NCBI RefSeq assembly: GCF_964355755.1
Contig: NW_027306095.1
Location: 1-64,000, forward strand
Length of the DNA stretch: 64,000 nucleotides
Origin: Antedon mediterranea
Lineage: Eukaryota; Echinodermata; Crinoidea; Comatulida; Antedonidae
Direction: 5' to 3'
Shown here in pieces: positions 50,371 through 61,405 of the stretch; position 1 is the first letter of the stretch, and each line of letters opens with the position of its first letter. The notes beneath the pieces were generated by a model. The model saw only the letters and a list, made by a program, of their open reading frames with translations, ran no database searches and was not told where the DNA came from. Position numbers and translations under genes: made by a program.

Positions 50371-53300
50371 AAGTTTCATCGAAATGCACAAAATGGTCTA
50401 AAACGTCTCCAAATGCGATTTGAAGCTATTTTGTGCACTTTGATGTTTTTTTGTGAAAAGTTTCATCGAAATGCTCAAAATGGTCTAAAACGTCTCCAAA
50501 TGCGATTTGAAGCAATTTTGTGCACTTTGATGTTTTTGTGTGAAAAGTTTCATCGAAATGCACAAAATAGTCTAAAACGTCTGCAAATGCGATTTGAAGC
50601 TATTTTGTGCACTTTGTCGTTTTTGTGTGAAAAGTTTTTTCGAAATGCACAAAATGGTCTAAAACGTCTCCAATTGCGATTTGAAGTTATTTTGTGCACT
50701 TTGGTGTTTTGTGTGAAAAGTTTTATCGAAATGCTCAAAATGGTCTAAAACGGTTTCAAATGTGATTTTAAGCACTTTGATATTTTTGTGTAATCAAGTT
50801 TCATCGAAATGCACAAAATGGTCTAAAACGTCTGCAAATGCGATTTAAAGCTATTTTGTGCACTTTAATGTTTTGTGTGAAAAGTTTTATCGAAATTCTC
50901 AAAATGGTCTAAAACGGTTTCAAATGTGATTTTAAGCACTTTGAGGTTTTTGTGTAATCAAGTTTCATCGAAATGCACAAAATGGTTTAAAACGTCTGCA
51001 AATGCGATTTGAAGCTATTTTGTGCACTTTGATGTTTTTGTGTGAAAAGTTTCATCGAAATGCACAAAATTGTCTAAAACGTCTCCAAATACGATATTAA
51101 GCTATTGTATGCACTTTGATGTTTTTGAGTGAAAAGTTTTTTCGAAATGCACAAAATGGTCTAAAACGTCTCCCAATGCGATTTGGAGCTCTTTTGTGCA
51201 CTTTGATGTTTTGTGTAAAAAGTTTGCTATTTTGTGCACTTTAATGTTTTGTGTGAAAAGTTTTATCGAAATGCTCAAAATTGTCTAAAACGGTTTCAAA
51301 TGTGATTTTAAGCACTTTGATATTTTTGTGTAATCAAGTTTTTTCGAAATGCACAACATGGTCTAAAACGTCTCCAAATGCGATTTGAAGCTATTTTGTG
51401 CACTTTGATGTTTTTGTGTGAAAAGTTTCACCGAAATGCACAAAATGGTCTAAAACGTCTCTAAATGCGATTTGAAGCTATTTTGTGCACTTTGATGTTT
51501 TTGTGTGAAAAGTTTCATCGAAATGCACAAAATGGTCTAAAACGTCTCTAAATGCGATTTGAAGCTATTTTGTGCACTTTGTCGTTTTTGTGTGAAAAGT
51601 TTCATCGAAATGCTCAAAATGGTCTAAAACGTCTCCAAATGCGATTTGAAGCTATTTTGTGCACTTTGATGTTTTTTTTCTGAAAAGTTTCATCGAAATG
51701 CACAAAATGGTCTAAAACGTCTCTAAATGCGATTTGAAGCTATTTTGTGCACTTTGATGTTTTTGTGTGAAAAGTTTCATCGAAATACACAAAATGGTCT
51801 AAAACGTCTCTAAATGCGATTTGAAGCTATTTTGTGCACTTTGATGTTTTTGTGTGAAAAGTTTCATCGAAATGCACAAAATGGTCTAAAACGTCTCTAA
51901 ATGCGATTTCAAGCTATTTTGTGCACTTTGATGTTTTTGTGTGAAAAGTTTCATCGAAATGCACAAAATTGTCTAAAACGTCTCCAAATACGATATTAAG
52001 CTATTGTCTGCACTTTGTTGTTTTTGAGTGAAAAGTTTTTTCGAAATGCACAAAATGGTCTAAAACGTCTCCAAATGCGATTTGGAGCTCTTTTGTGCAC
52101 TTTGATGTTTTGTGTAAAAAGTTTGCTATTTTGTGCACTTTAATGTTTTGTGTGAAAAGTTTTATCGAAATGCTCAAAATTGTCTAAAACGGTTTCAAAT
52201 GTGATTTTAAGCACTTTGATATTTTTGTGTAATCAAGTTTTTTCGAAATGCACAACATGGTCTAAAACGTCTCCAAATGCGATTTGAAGCTATTTTGTGC
52301 ACTTTGATGTTTTTGTGTGAAAAGTTTCATCGAAATGCACAAAATGGTCTAAAACGTCTCTAAATGCGATTTGAAGCTATTTTGTGCACTTTGTCGTTTT
52401 TGTGTGAAAAGTTTCATCGAAATGCTCAAAATGGTCTAAAACGTCTCTAAATGCGATTTGAAGCTATTTTGTGCACTTTGATGTTTTTGTGTGAAAAGTT
52501 TCATCGAAATGCACAAAATGGTCTAAAACGTCTCTAAATGCGATTTGAAGCTATTTTGTGCACTTTGATGTTTTTTTGTGAAAAGTTTCATCGAAATGCA
52601 AAAAAAAGGTCTAAAACGTCTCTAAATGCGATTTGAAGCTATTTTGTGCACTTTGTCGTTTTTGTGTGAAAAGTTTCACCTAAATGCTCAAAATGGTCTA
52701 AAACGTCTCCAAATGCGATTTGAAGCTATTTTGTGCACTTTGTCGTTTTTGTGTGAAAAGTTTTTTCGAAATGCACAAAATGGTCTAAAACGTCTCCAAT
52801 TGCGATTTGAAGTTATTTTGTGCACTTTGATGTTTTGTGTGAAAAGTTTTATCGAAATGCTCAAAATGGTCTAAAACGGTTTCAAATGTGATTTTAAGCA
52901 CTTTGATATTTTTGTGTAATCAAGTTTCATCGAAATGCACAAAATGGTCTAAAACGTCTCCAAATGCGATTTGAAGCTATTTTGTGCACTTTGATGTTTT
53001 TTTGTGAAAAGTTTCATCGAAATGCTCAAAATGGTCTAAAACGTCTCCAAATGCGATTTGAAGCAATTTTGTGCACTTTGATGTTTTTGTGTGAAAAGTT
53101 TCATCGAAATGCACAAAATAGTCTAAAACGTCTGCAAATGCGATTTGAAGCTATTTTGTGCACTTTGTCGTTTTTGTGTGAAAAGTTTTTTCGAAATGCA
53201 CAAAATGGTCTAAAACGTCTCCAATTGCGATTTGAAGTTATTTTGTGCACTTTGGTGTTTTGTGTGAAAAGTTTTATCGAAATGCTCAAAATGGTCTAAA

Positions 53301-54425
53301 ACGGTTTCAAATGTGATTTTAAGCACTTTGATATTTTTGTGTAATCAAGTTTCATCGAAATGCACAAAATGGTCTAAAACGTCTGCAAATGCGATTTAAA
53401 GCTATTTTGTGCACTTTAATGTTTTGTGTGAAAAGTTTTATCGAAATTCTCAAAATGGTCTAAAACGGTTTCAAATGTGATTTTAAGCACTTTGAGGTTT
53501 TTGTGTAATCAAGTTTCATCGAAATGCACAAAATGGTTTAAAACGTCTGCAAATGCGATTTGAAGCTATTTTGTGCACTTTGATGTTTTTGTGTGAAAAG
53601 TTTCATCGAAATGCACAAAATTGTCTAAAACGTCTCCAAATACGATATTAAGCTATTGTATGCACTTTGATGTTTTTGAGTGAAAAGTTTTTTCGAAATG
53701 CACAAAATGGTCTAAAACGTCTCCCAATGCGATTTGGAGCTCTTTTGTGCACTTTGATGTTTTGTGTAAAAAGTTTGCTATTTTGTGCACTTTAATGTTT
53801 TGTGTGAAAAGTTTTATCGAAATGCTCAAAATTGTCTAAAACGGTTTCAAATGTGATTTTAAGCACTTTGATATTTTTGTGTAATCAAGTTTTTTCGAAA
53901 TGCACAACATGGTCTAAAACGTCTCCAAATGCGATTTGAAGCTATTTTGTGCACTTTGATGTTTTTGTGTGAAAAGTTTCACCGAAATGCACAAAATGGT
54001 CTAAAACGTCTCTAAATGCGATTTGAAGCTATTTTGTGCACTTTGATGTTTTTGTGTGAAAAGTTTCATCGAAATGCACAAAATGGTCTAAAACGTCTCT
54101 AAATGCGATTTGAAGCTATTTTGTGCACTTTGTCGTTTTTGTGTGAAAAGTTTCATCGAAATGCTCAAAATGGTCTAAAACGTCTCCAAATGCGATTTGA
54201 AGCTATTTTGTGCACTTTGATGTTTTTTTTTCTGAAAAGTTTCATCGAAATGCACAAAATGGTCTAAAACGTCTCTAAATGCGATTTGAAGCTATTTTGT
54301 GCACTTTGATGTTTTTGTGTGAAAAGTTTCATCGAAATACACAAAATGGTCTAAAACGTCTCTAAATGCGATTTGAAGCTATTTTGTGCACTTTGATGTT
54401 TTTGTGTGAAAAGTTTCATCGAAAT
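50371..54425 (+). repeat. 2551-bp spaced direct duplication
   Basis: Sequence 50371-51873 matches 52922-54425. Rare shared states include CACAAAATAGTC (50565 and 53116), TTTGGTGTTTTGTG, TTTGAGGTTTTTG and TTTCACCGAAATGC. Long T-runs differ by a base or two (near 51672 and 54222). Confidence 0.88.
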
Positions 54426-54962
54426 GCTCAAAATGGTCTAAAACGTCTCTAAATGCGATTTGAAGCTATTTTGTGCACTTTGATGTTTTTGTGTGAAAAG
54501 TTTCATCGAAATGCACAAAATGGTCTAAAACGTCTCTAAATGCGATTTGAAGCTATTTTGTGCACTTTGATGTTTTTTTGTGAAAAGTTTCATCGAAATG
54601 CAAAAAAAAGGTCTAAAACGTCTCTAAATGCGATTTGAAGCTATTTTGTGCACTTTGTCGTTTTTGTGTGAAAAGTTTCACCTAAATGCTCAAAATGGTC
54701 TAAAACGTCTCCAAATGCGATTTGAAGCTATTTTGTGCACTTTGTCGTTTTTGTGTGAAAAGTTTTTTCGAAATGCACAAAATGGTCTAAAACGTCTCCA
54801 ATTGCGATTTGAAGTTATTTTGTGCACTTTGATGTTTTGTGTGAAAAGTTTTATCGAAATGCTCAAAATGGTCTAAAACGGTTTCAAATGTGATTTTAAG
54901 CACTTTGATATTTTTGTGTAATCAAGTTTCATCGAAATGCACAAAATGGTCTAAAACGTCTG
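52392..54962 (+). repeat. 2002-bp spaced direct duplication
   Basis: Sequence 52392-52960 matches 54394-54962, with shared GCAAAAAAAAGGTC (about 52599 and 54601) and TTTCACCTAAATGC. Combined with the 2551-bp pair, the order is A, x, B, A', B': a single 2551-bp tandem duplication followed by loss of about 549 bp (x) from copy 2 explains both spacings. Confidence 0.85.
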
Positions 54963-57900
54963 CAAATGCGATTTGAAGCTATTTTGTGCACTTTGATGTT
55001 TTTGTGTGAAAAGTTTCATCGAAATGCACAAAATTATCTAAAACGTCTCCAAATACGATATTAAGCTATTGTATGCACTTTGATGTTTTTGAGTAAAAAG
55101 TTTTTTCGAAATGCACAAAATGTTCTAAAACGTCTCCAAATGCCATTTGGAGCTCTTTTGTGCACTTTAATTTTTTTTGTGTAAAAAGTTTGCTATTTTG
55201 TGCACTTTTAATGTTTTGTGTGAAAAGTTTTATCGAAATGCTCAAAGTTGTCTAAAACGGTTTCAAATGTGATTTTAAGAACTTTGATATTTTTGTGTAA
55301 TCAAGTTTTTTCGAAATGCACAACATGGTCTAAAACGTCTCCAAATGCGATTTGAAGCTATTTTGTGCACTTTGATGTTTTTGTGTGAAAAGTTTCATCG
55401 AAATACACAAAATGGTCTAAAACGTCTCTCAATGCGATTTGAAGCTATTTTGTGCCCTTTGATGTTTTTGTGTGAAAAGTTTCATCGAAATGCACAAAAT
55501 GGTCTAAAACGTCTCTAAATGCGATTTGAAGCTATTTTGTGCACTTTGATGTTTTTGTGTGAAAAGTTTCATCGAAATGCACAAAATTGTCTAAAACGTC
55601 TCCAAATACGATATTAAGCTATTGTATGCACTTTGTTGTTTTTGAGTGAAAAGTTTTTTCGAAATGCACAAAATGGTCTAAAACGTCTCCAAATGCGATT
55701 TGGAGCTCTTTTGTGCACTTTGATGTTTTGTGTAAAAAGTTTGCTATTTTGTGCACTTTAATGTTTTGTGTGAAAAGTTTTATCGAAATGCTCAAAATTG
55801 TCTAAAACGGTTTCAAATGTGATTTTAAGCACTTTGATATTTTTGTGTAATCAAGTTTTTTCGAAATGCACAACATGGTCTAAAACGTCTCCAAATGCGA
55901 TTTGAAGCTATTTTGTGCACTTTGATGTTTTTGTGTGAAAAGTTTCATCGAAATGCACAAAATGGTCTAAAACGTCTCTAAATGCGATTTGAAGCTATTT
56001 TGTGCACTTTGATGTTTTTGTGTGAAAAGTTTCATCGAAATGCACAAAATGGTCTAAAACGTCTCTAAATGCGATTTGAAGCTATTTTGTGCACTTTGTC
56101 GTTTTTGTGTGAAAAGTTTCATCGAAATGCTCAAAATGGTCTCAAACGTCTCTAAATGCAATTTGAAGCTATTTTGTGCACTTTGATGTTTTTGTGTGAA
56201 AAGTTTCATCGAAATGCACAAAATGGTCTAAAACGTCTCTAAATGCGATTTGAAGCTATTTTGTGCACTTTGATGTTTTTTTGTGAAAAGTTTCATCGAA
56301 ATGCACAAAATGGTCTAAAACGTCTCTAAATGCGATTTGAAGCTATTTTGTGCACTTTGTCGTTTTTGTGTGAAAAGTTTCATCTAAATGCTCAAAATGG
56401 TCTAAAACGTCTCCAAATGCGATTTGAAGCAATTTTGTGCACTTTGATGTTTTTGTGTGAAAAGTTTCATCGAAATGCACAAAATGGTCTAAAACGTCTG
56501 CAAATGCGATTTGAAGCTATTTTGTGCACTTTGATGTTTTGTGTAATCCAGTTTCATCGAAATGTACAAAATTGTCTAAAACGTCTCTAAATGCGATTTG
56601 AAGCTATTTTGTGCACTTTGTCGTTTTTGTGTGAAAAGTTTTTTCGAAATGCACAAAATGGTCTAAAACGTCTCCAATTGCGATTTGAAGTTATTTTGTG
56701 CACTTTGATGTTTTGTGTGAAAAGTTTTATCGAAATGCTCAAAATGGTCTAAAACGGTTTCAAATGTGAATTTAAGCACTTTGATATTTTTGTGTAATCA
56801 AGTTTCTTCGAAATGCACAAAATGGTCTAAAACGTCTGCAAATGCGATTTAAAGCTATTTTGTGCACTTCAATGTTTTGTGTGAAAAGTTTTATCGAAAT
56901 TCTCAAAATGGTCTAAAACCGTTTCAAATGTGATTTTAAGCACTTTGATGTTTTTGTGTAATCAAGTTTCATCGAAATGCACAAAATGGTTTAAAACGTC
57001 TGCAAATGCGATTTGAAGCTATTTTGTGCACTTTGATGTTTTTGTGTGAAAAGTTTCATCGAAATGCACAAAATTGTCTAAAACGTCTCCAAATACGATA
57101 TTAAGCTATTGTATGCACTTTGATGTTTTTGAGTGAAAAGTTTTTTCGAAATGCACAAAATGTTCTAAAACGTCTCCCAATGCCATTTGGAGCTCTTTTG
57201 TGCACTTTAATTTTTTTTGTGTAAAAAGTTTGCTATTTTGTGCACTTTTAATGTTTTGTGTGAAAAGTTTTATCGAAATGCTCAAAATTGTCTAAAACGG
57301 TTTCAAATGTGATTTTAAGCACTTTGATATTTTTGTGTAATCAAGTTTTTTCGAAATGCACAACATGGTCTAAAACGTCTCCAAATGCGATTTGAAGCTA
57401 TTTTGTGCACTTTGATGTTTTTGTGTGAAAAGTTTCATCGAAATGCACAAAATGGTCTAAAACGTCTCTAAATGCGATTTGAAGCTATTTTGTGCACTTT
57501 GATGTTTTTGTGTGAAAAGTTTCATCGAAATGCACAAAATGGTCTAAAACGTCTCTAAATGCGATTTGAAGCTATTTTGTGCACTTTGTCGTTTTTGTGT
57601 GAAAAGTTTCATCGAAATGCTCAAAATGGTCTAAAACGTCTGCAAATGCGATTTGAAGCTATTTTGTGCACTTTGATGTTTTTGTGTGAAAAGTTTCAAC
57701 GAAATGCTCAAAATGGTCTAAAACGTCTCCAAATGCGATTTGAAGCAATTTTGTGCACTTTGATGTTTTTGTGTGAAAAGTTTCATCGAAATTCACAAAA
57801 TGGTCTAAAACGTCTGCAAATGCGATTTGAAGCTATTTTGTGCACTTTGATGTTTTTTTGTGAAAAGTTTCATCGAAAGGCACAAAATTGTCTAAAACGT

Positions 57901-59450
57901 CTCTAAATGCGATTTGAAGCTATTTTGTGCACTTTGTCGTTTTTGTGTGAAAAGTTTCATCGAAACGCTCAAAATGGTCTAAAACGTCTCCAAATGCGAT
58001 TTGAAGCAATTTTGTGCACTTTGATGTTTTTGTGTGAAAAGTTTCATCGAAATGCACAAAATGGTCTAAAACGTCTGCAAATGCGATTTGAAGCTATTTT
58101 GTGCACTTTGTCGTTTTTGTGTGAAAAGTTTTTTCGAAATGCACAAAATGGTCTAAAACGACTCCAAATGCGATTTGAAGCAATTTTGTGCACTTTGATG
58201 TTTTGTGTAATCCAGTTTCATCGAAATGTACAAAATTGTCTAAAACGTCTCTAAATGCGATTTGAAGCTATTTTGTGCACTTTGTCGTTTTTGTGTGAAA
58301 AGTTTCATCGAAATGCACAAAATGGTCTAAAACGTCTCCAATTGCAATTTGAAGTTATTTTGTGCACTTTGATGTTTTGTGTGAAAGTTTTATCGAAATG
58401 CTCAAAATGGTCTAAAACGGTTTCAAATGTGATTTTAAGCACTTTGATATTTTGGTGTAATCAAGTTTCATCGAAATGCACAAAATGGTCTAAAACGTCT
58501 GCAAATGCGATTTAAAGCTATTTTGTGCACTTTAATGTTTTGTGTGAAAAGTTTTATCGAAATTCTCAAAATAGTCTAAAACGGTTTCAAATGTGATTTT
58601 AAGCACTTTGATGTTTTTGTGTAATCAAGTTTTTTCGAAATGCACAACATGGTCTAAAACGTCTCCAAATGCGATTTGAAGCTATTTTGTGCACTTTCAT
58701 GTTTTTGTGTGAAAAGTTTCATCGAATTGCACAAAATGGTCTAAAACGTCTCTAAATGCGATTTGAAGCTATTTTGTGCACTTTGATGTTTTTGTGTGAA
58801 AAGTTTCATCGAAATGCACAAAATGGTCTAAAACGTCTCTAAATGCGATTTGAAGCTATTATGTGCACTTTGTCGTTTTTGTGTGAAAAGTTTCATCGAA
58901 ATGCACAAAATGGTCTAAAACGTCTCTAAATGCGATTTGAAGCTATTTTGTGCACTTTGTCGTTTTTGTGTGAAAAGTTTCATCGAAATGCTCAAAATGG
59001 TCTAAAACGTCTCCAAATGCGATTTGAAGCAATTTTGTGCACTTTGATGTTTTTGTGTGAAAAGTTTCATCGAAATGCACAAAATGGTCTAAAACGTCTC
59101 TAAATGCGATTTGAAGCTATTTTGTGCACTTTGTCGTTTTTTTGTGAAAAGTTTCATCGAAATGCACAAAATGGTCTAAAACGTCTCTAAATGCGATTTG
59201 ACGCTATTTTGTGCACTTTGTCGTTTTTGTGTGAAAAGTTTCATCGAAATGCTCAAAATGGTCTAAAACGTCTCCAAATGCGATTTGAAGCAATTTTGTG
59301 CACTTTGATGTTTTTGTGTGAAAAGTTTCATCGAAATGCACAAAATGGTCTAAAACGTCTGCAAATGCGATTTGAAGCTATTTTGTGCACTTTGATTTTT
59401 TTTTGTCAAAAGTTTCATCGAAAGGCACAAAATTGTCTAAAACGTCTCTA
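54725..59450 (+). repeat. Inverted duplication partner of 15220-20116
   Basis: Forward copy of the R2 segment. It carries both halves of the ~2040-bp tandem duplication (short-monomer cassettes near 55141 and 57183, 2042 bp apart) and the 164-bp loss in one half, so those changes came first. Its left edge adjoins the 2002-bp duplication. Confidence 0.92.
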
Positions 59451-60454
59451 AATGCGATTTGAAGCTATTTTGTGCACTTTGTCGTTTTTGTGTGAAAAGT
59501 TTCATCGAAATTCTCAAAATGGTCTAAAACGTCTCCAAATGCGATTTGAAGCAATTTTGTGCACTTTGATGTTTTTGTGTGAAAAGTTTCATCGAAATGC
59601 ACAAAATGGTCTAAAACGTCTGCAAATGCGATTTGAAGCTATTTTGTGCACTTTGTCGTTTTTGTGTGAAAAGTTTTTTCGAAATGCACAAAATGGTCTA
59701 AAACGTCTCCAAATGCGATTTGAAGCAATTTTGTGCACGTTGATGTTTTGTGTAATCCAGTTTCATCGAAATGTACAAAATTGTCTAAAACGTCTCTGAA
59801 TGCGATTTGAAGCTATTTTGTGCACTTTGTCGTTTTTGTGTGAAAAGTTTTTTCGAAATGCACAAAATGGTCTAAAACGTCTCCAAATGCGATTTGAAGC
59901 AATTTTGTGCAATTTGATGTTTTGTGTAATCCAGTTTCATCGAAATGTACAAAATTGTCTAAAACGTCTCTAAATGCGATTTGAAGCTATTTTGTGCACT
60001 TTGTCGTTTTTGTGTGAAAAGTTTTTTCGAAATGCACAAAATGGTCTAAAACGTCTCCAATTGCGATTTGAAGTTATTTTGTGCACTTTGATGTTTTGTG
60101 TGAAAAGTTTTATCGAAATGCTCAAAATGGTCTAAAACGGTTTCAAATGTGATTTTAAGCACTTTGATATTTTTGTGTAATCAAGTTTCATCGAAATGCA
60201 CAAAATGGTCTAAAACGTCTGCAAATGCGATTTAAAGCTATTTTGTGCACTTTAATGTTTTGTGTGAAAAGTTTTATCGAAATTCTTAAAATGGTCTAAA
60301 ACGGTTTCAAATGTGATTTTAAGCACTTTGATGTTTTTGTGTAATCAAGTTTCATCGAAATGTACAAAATGGTTTAAAACGTCTGCAAATGCGATTTGAA
60401 GCTATTTTGTGCACTTTGATGTTTTTGTGTGAAAAGTTTCATCGAAATGCACAA

Positions 60455-60894
60455 AATTGTCTAAAACGTCTCCAAATACGATATTAAGCTATTGTATGCA
60501 CTTTGATGTTTTTGAGTGAAAAGTTTTTTCGAAATGCACAAAATGTTCTAAAACGTCTCCAAATGCGATTTGGAGCTCTTTTGTGCACTTTAATTTTTTT
60601 AGTGTAAAAAGTTTGCTATTTTGTGCACTTTTAATGTTTTGTGTGAAAAGTTTTATCGAAATGCTCAAAATTGTCTAAAACGTCTCCAAATACGATATTA
60701 AGCTATTGTATGCACTTTGATGTTTTTGAGTGAAAAGTTTTTTTGAAATGCACAAAATGTTCTAAAACGTCTCCAAATGCGATTTGGAGCTCTTTTGTGC
60801 ACTTTAATTTTTTTAGTGTAAAAAGTTTGCTATTTTGTGCACTTTTAATGTTTTGTGTGAAAAGTTTTATCGAAATGCTCAAAATTGTCTAAAA
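60455..60894 (+). repeat. 214-bp tandem duplication of the short-monomer cassette
   Basis: ACGATATT at 60478 and 60692 and GAGCTC at 60573 and 60787 are 214 bp apart. Both copies share TTTTTTAGTGTAAAAAG, a state seen nowhere else I read. Copy 2 differs by TTTTTTTGAAATGC. Confidence 0.9.
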
Positions 60895-61373
60895 CGGTTT
60901 CAAATGTGATTTTAAGCACTTTGATTTTTTTGTGTAATCAAGTTTTTTCGAAATGCACAACATGGTCTAAAACGTCTCCAAATGCGATTTGAAGCTATTT
61001 TGTGCACTTTGTCGTTTTTGTGTGAAAAGTTTCATCGAAATGCTCAAAATGGTCTAAAACGTCTCCAAATGCGATTTGAAGCTATTTTGTGCACTTTGAT
61101 GTTTTTTTCTGAAAAGTTTCATCGAAATGCACAAAATGGTCTAAAACGTCTCTAAATGCGATTTGAAGCTATTTTGTGCACTTTGATGTTTTTGTGTGAA
61201 AAGTTTCATCGAAATGCACAAAATGGTCTAAAACGTCTCTAAATGCGATTTGAAGCTATTTTGTGCACTTTGATGTTTTTTTGTGAAAAGTTTCATCGAA
61301 ATGCACAAAATGGTCTAAAACGTCTCTAAATGCGATTTGAAGCTATTTGTGCACTTTGTCGTTTTTGTGTGAA

Positions 61374-61405
61374 AAGTTTCATCGAAATGCATTTCGATGA
61401 AACTT
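61374..61405. repeat. Perfect 32-bp palindrome at F-to-R turn (copy 3)
   Basis: Identical arms and centre (61389/61390). The left flank has the GTCG-type monomer preceded by a monomer with one T fewer (CTATTTGTGC, about 61351), and the right flank has the TGATTACAC shortened monomer as at copies 1 and 2. It lies 53341 bp from copy 2. Confidence 0.97.

Larger units (their letters stand above)
39653..61389 (+). repeat. Satellite block F4 (forward orientation, 21.7 kb)
   Basis: The longest uninterrupted orientation block. It is a patchwork of duplications: the 2936- and 4685-bp spaced copies (40501-49610), a 791-bp tandem (44584-46170), a 3518-bp spaced pair (46095-46833 and 49613-50350), the 2551/2002-bp set (50371-54962), the inverted copy of R2 (54725-59450) and a 214-bp tandem (60455-60894). 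It closes with the third copy of the palindromic turn. No gene is present. Confidence 0.95.
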
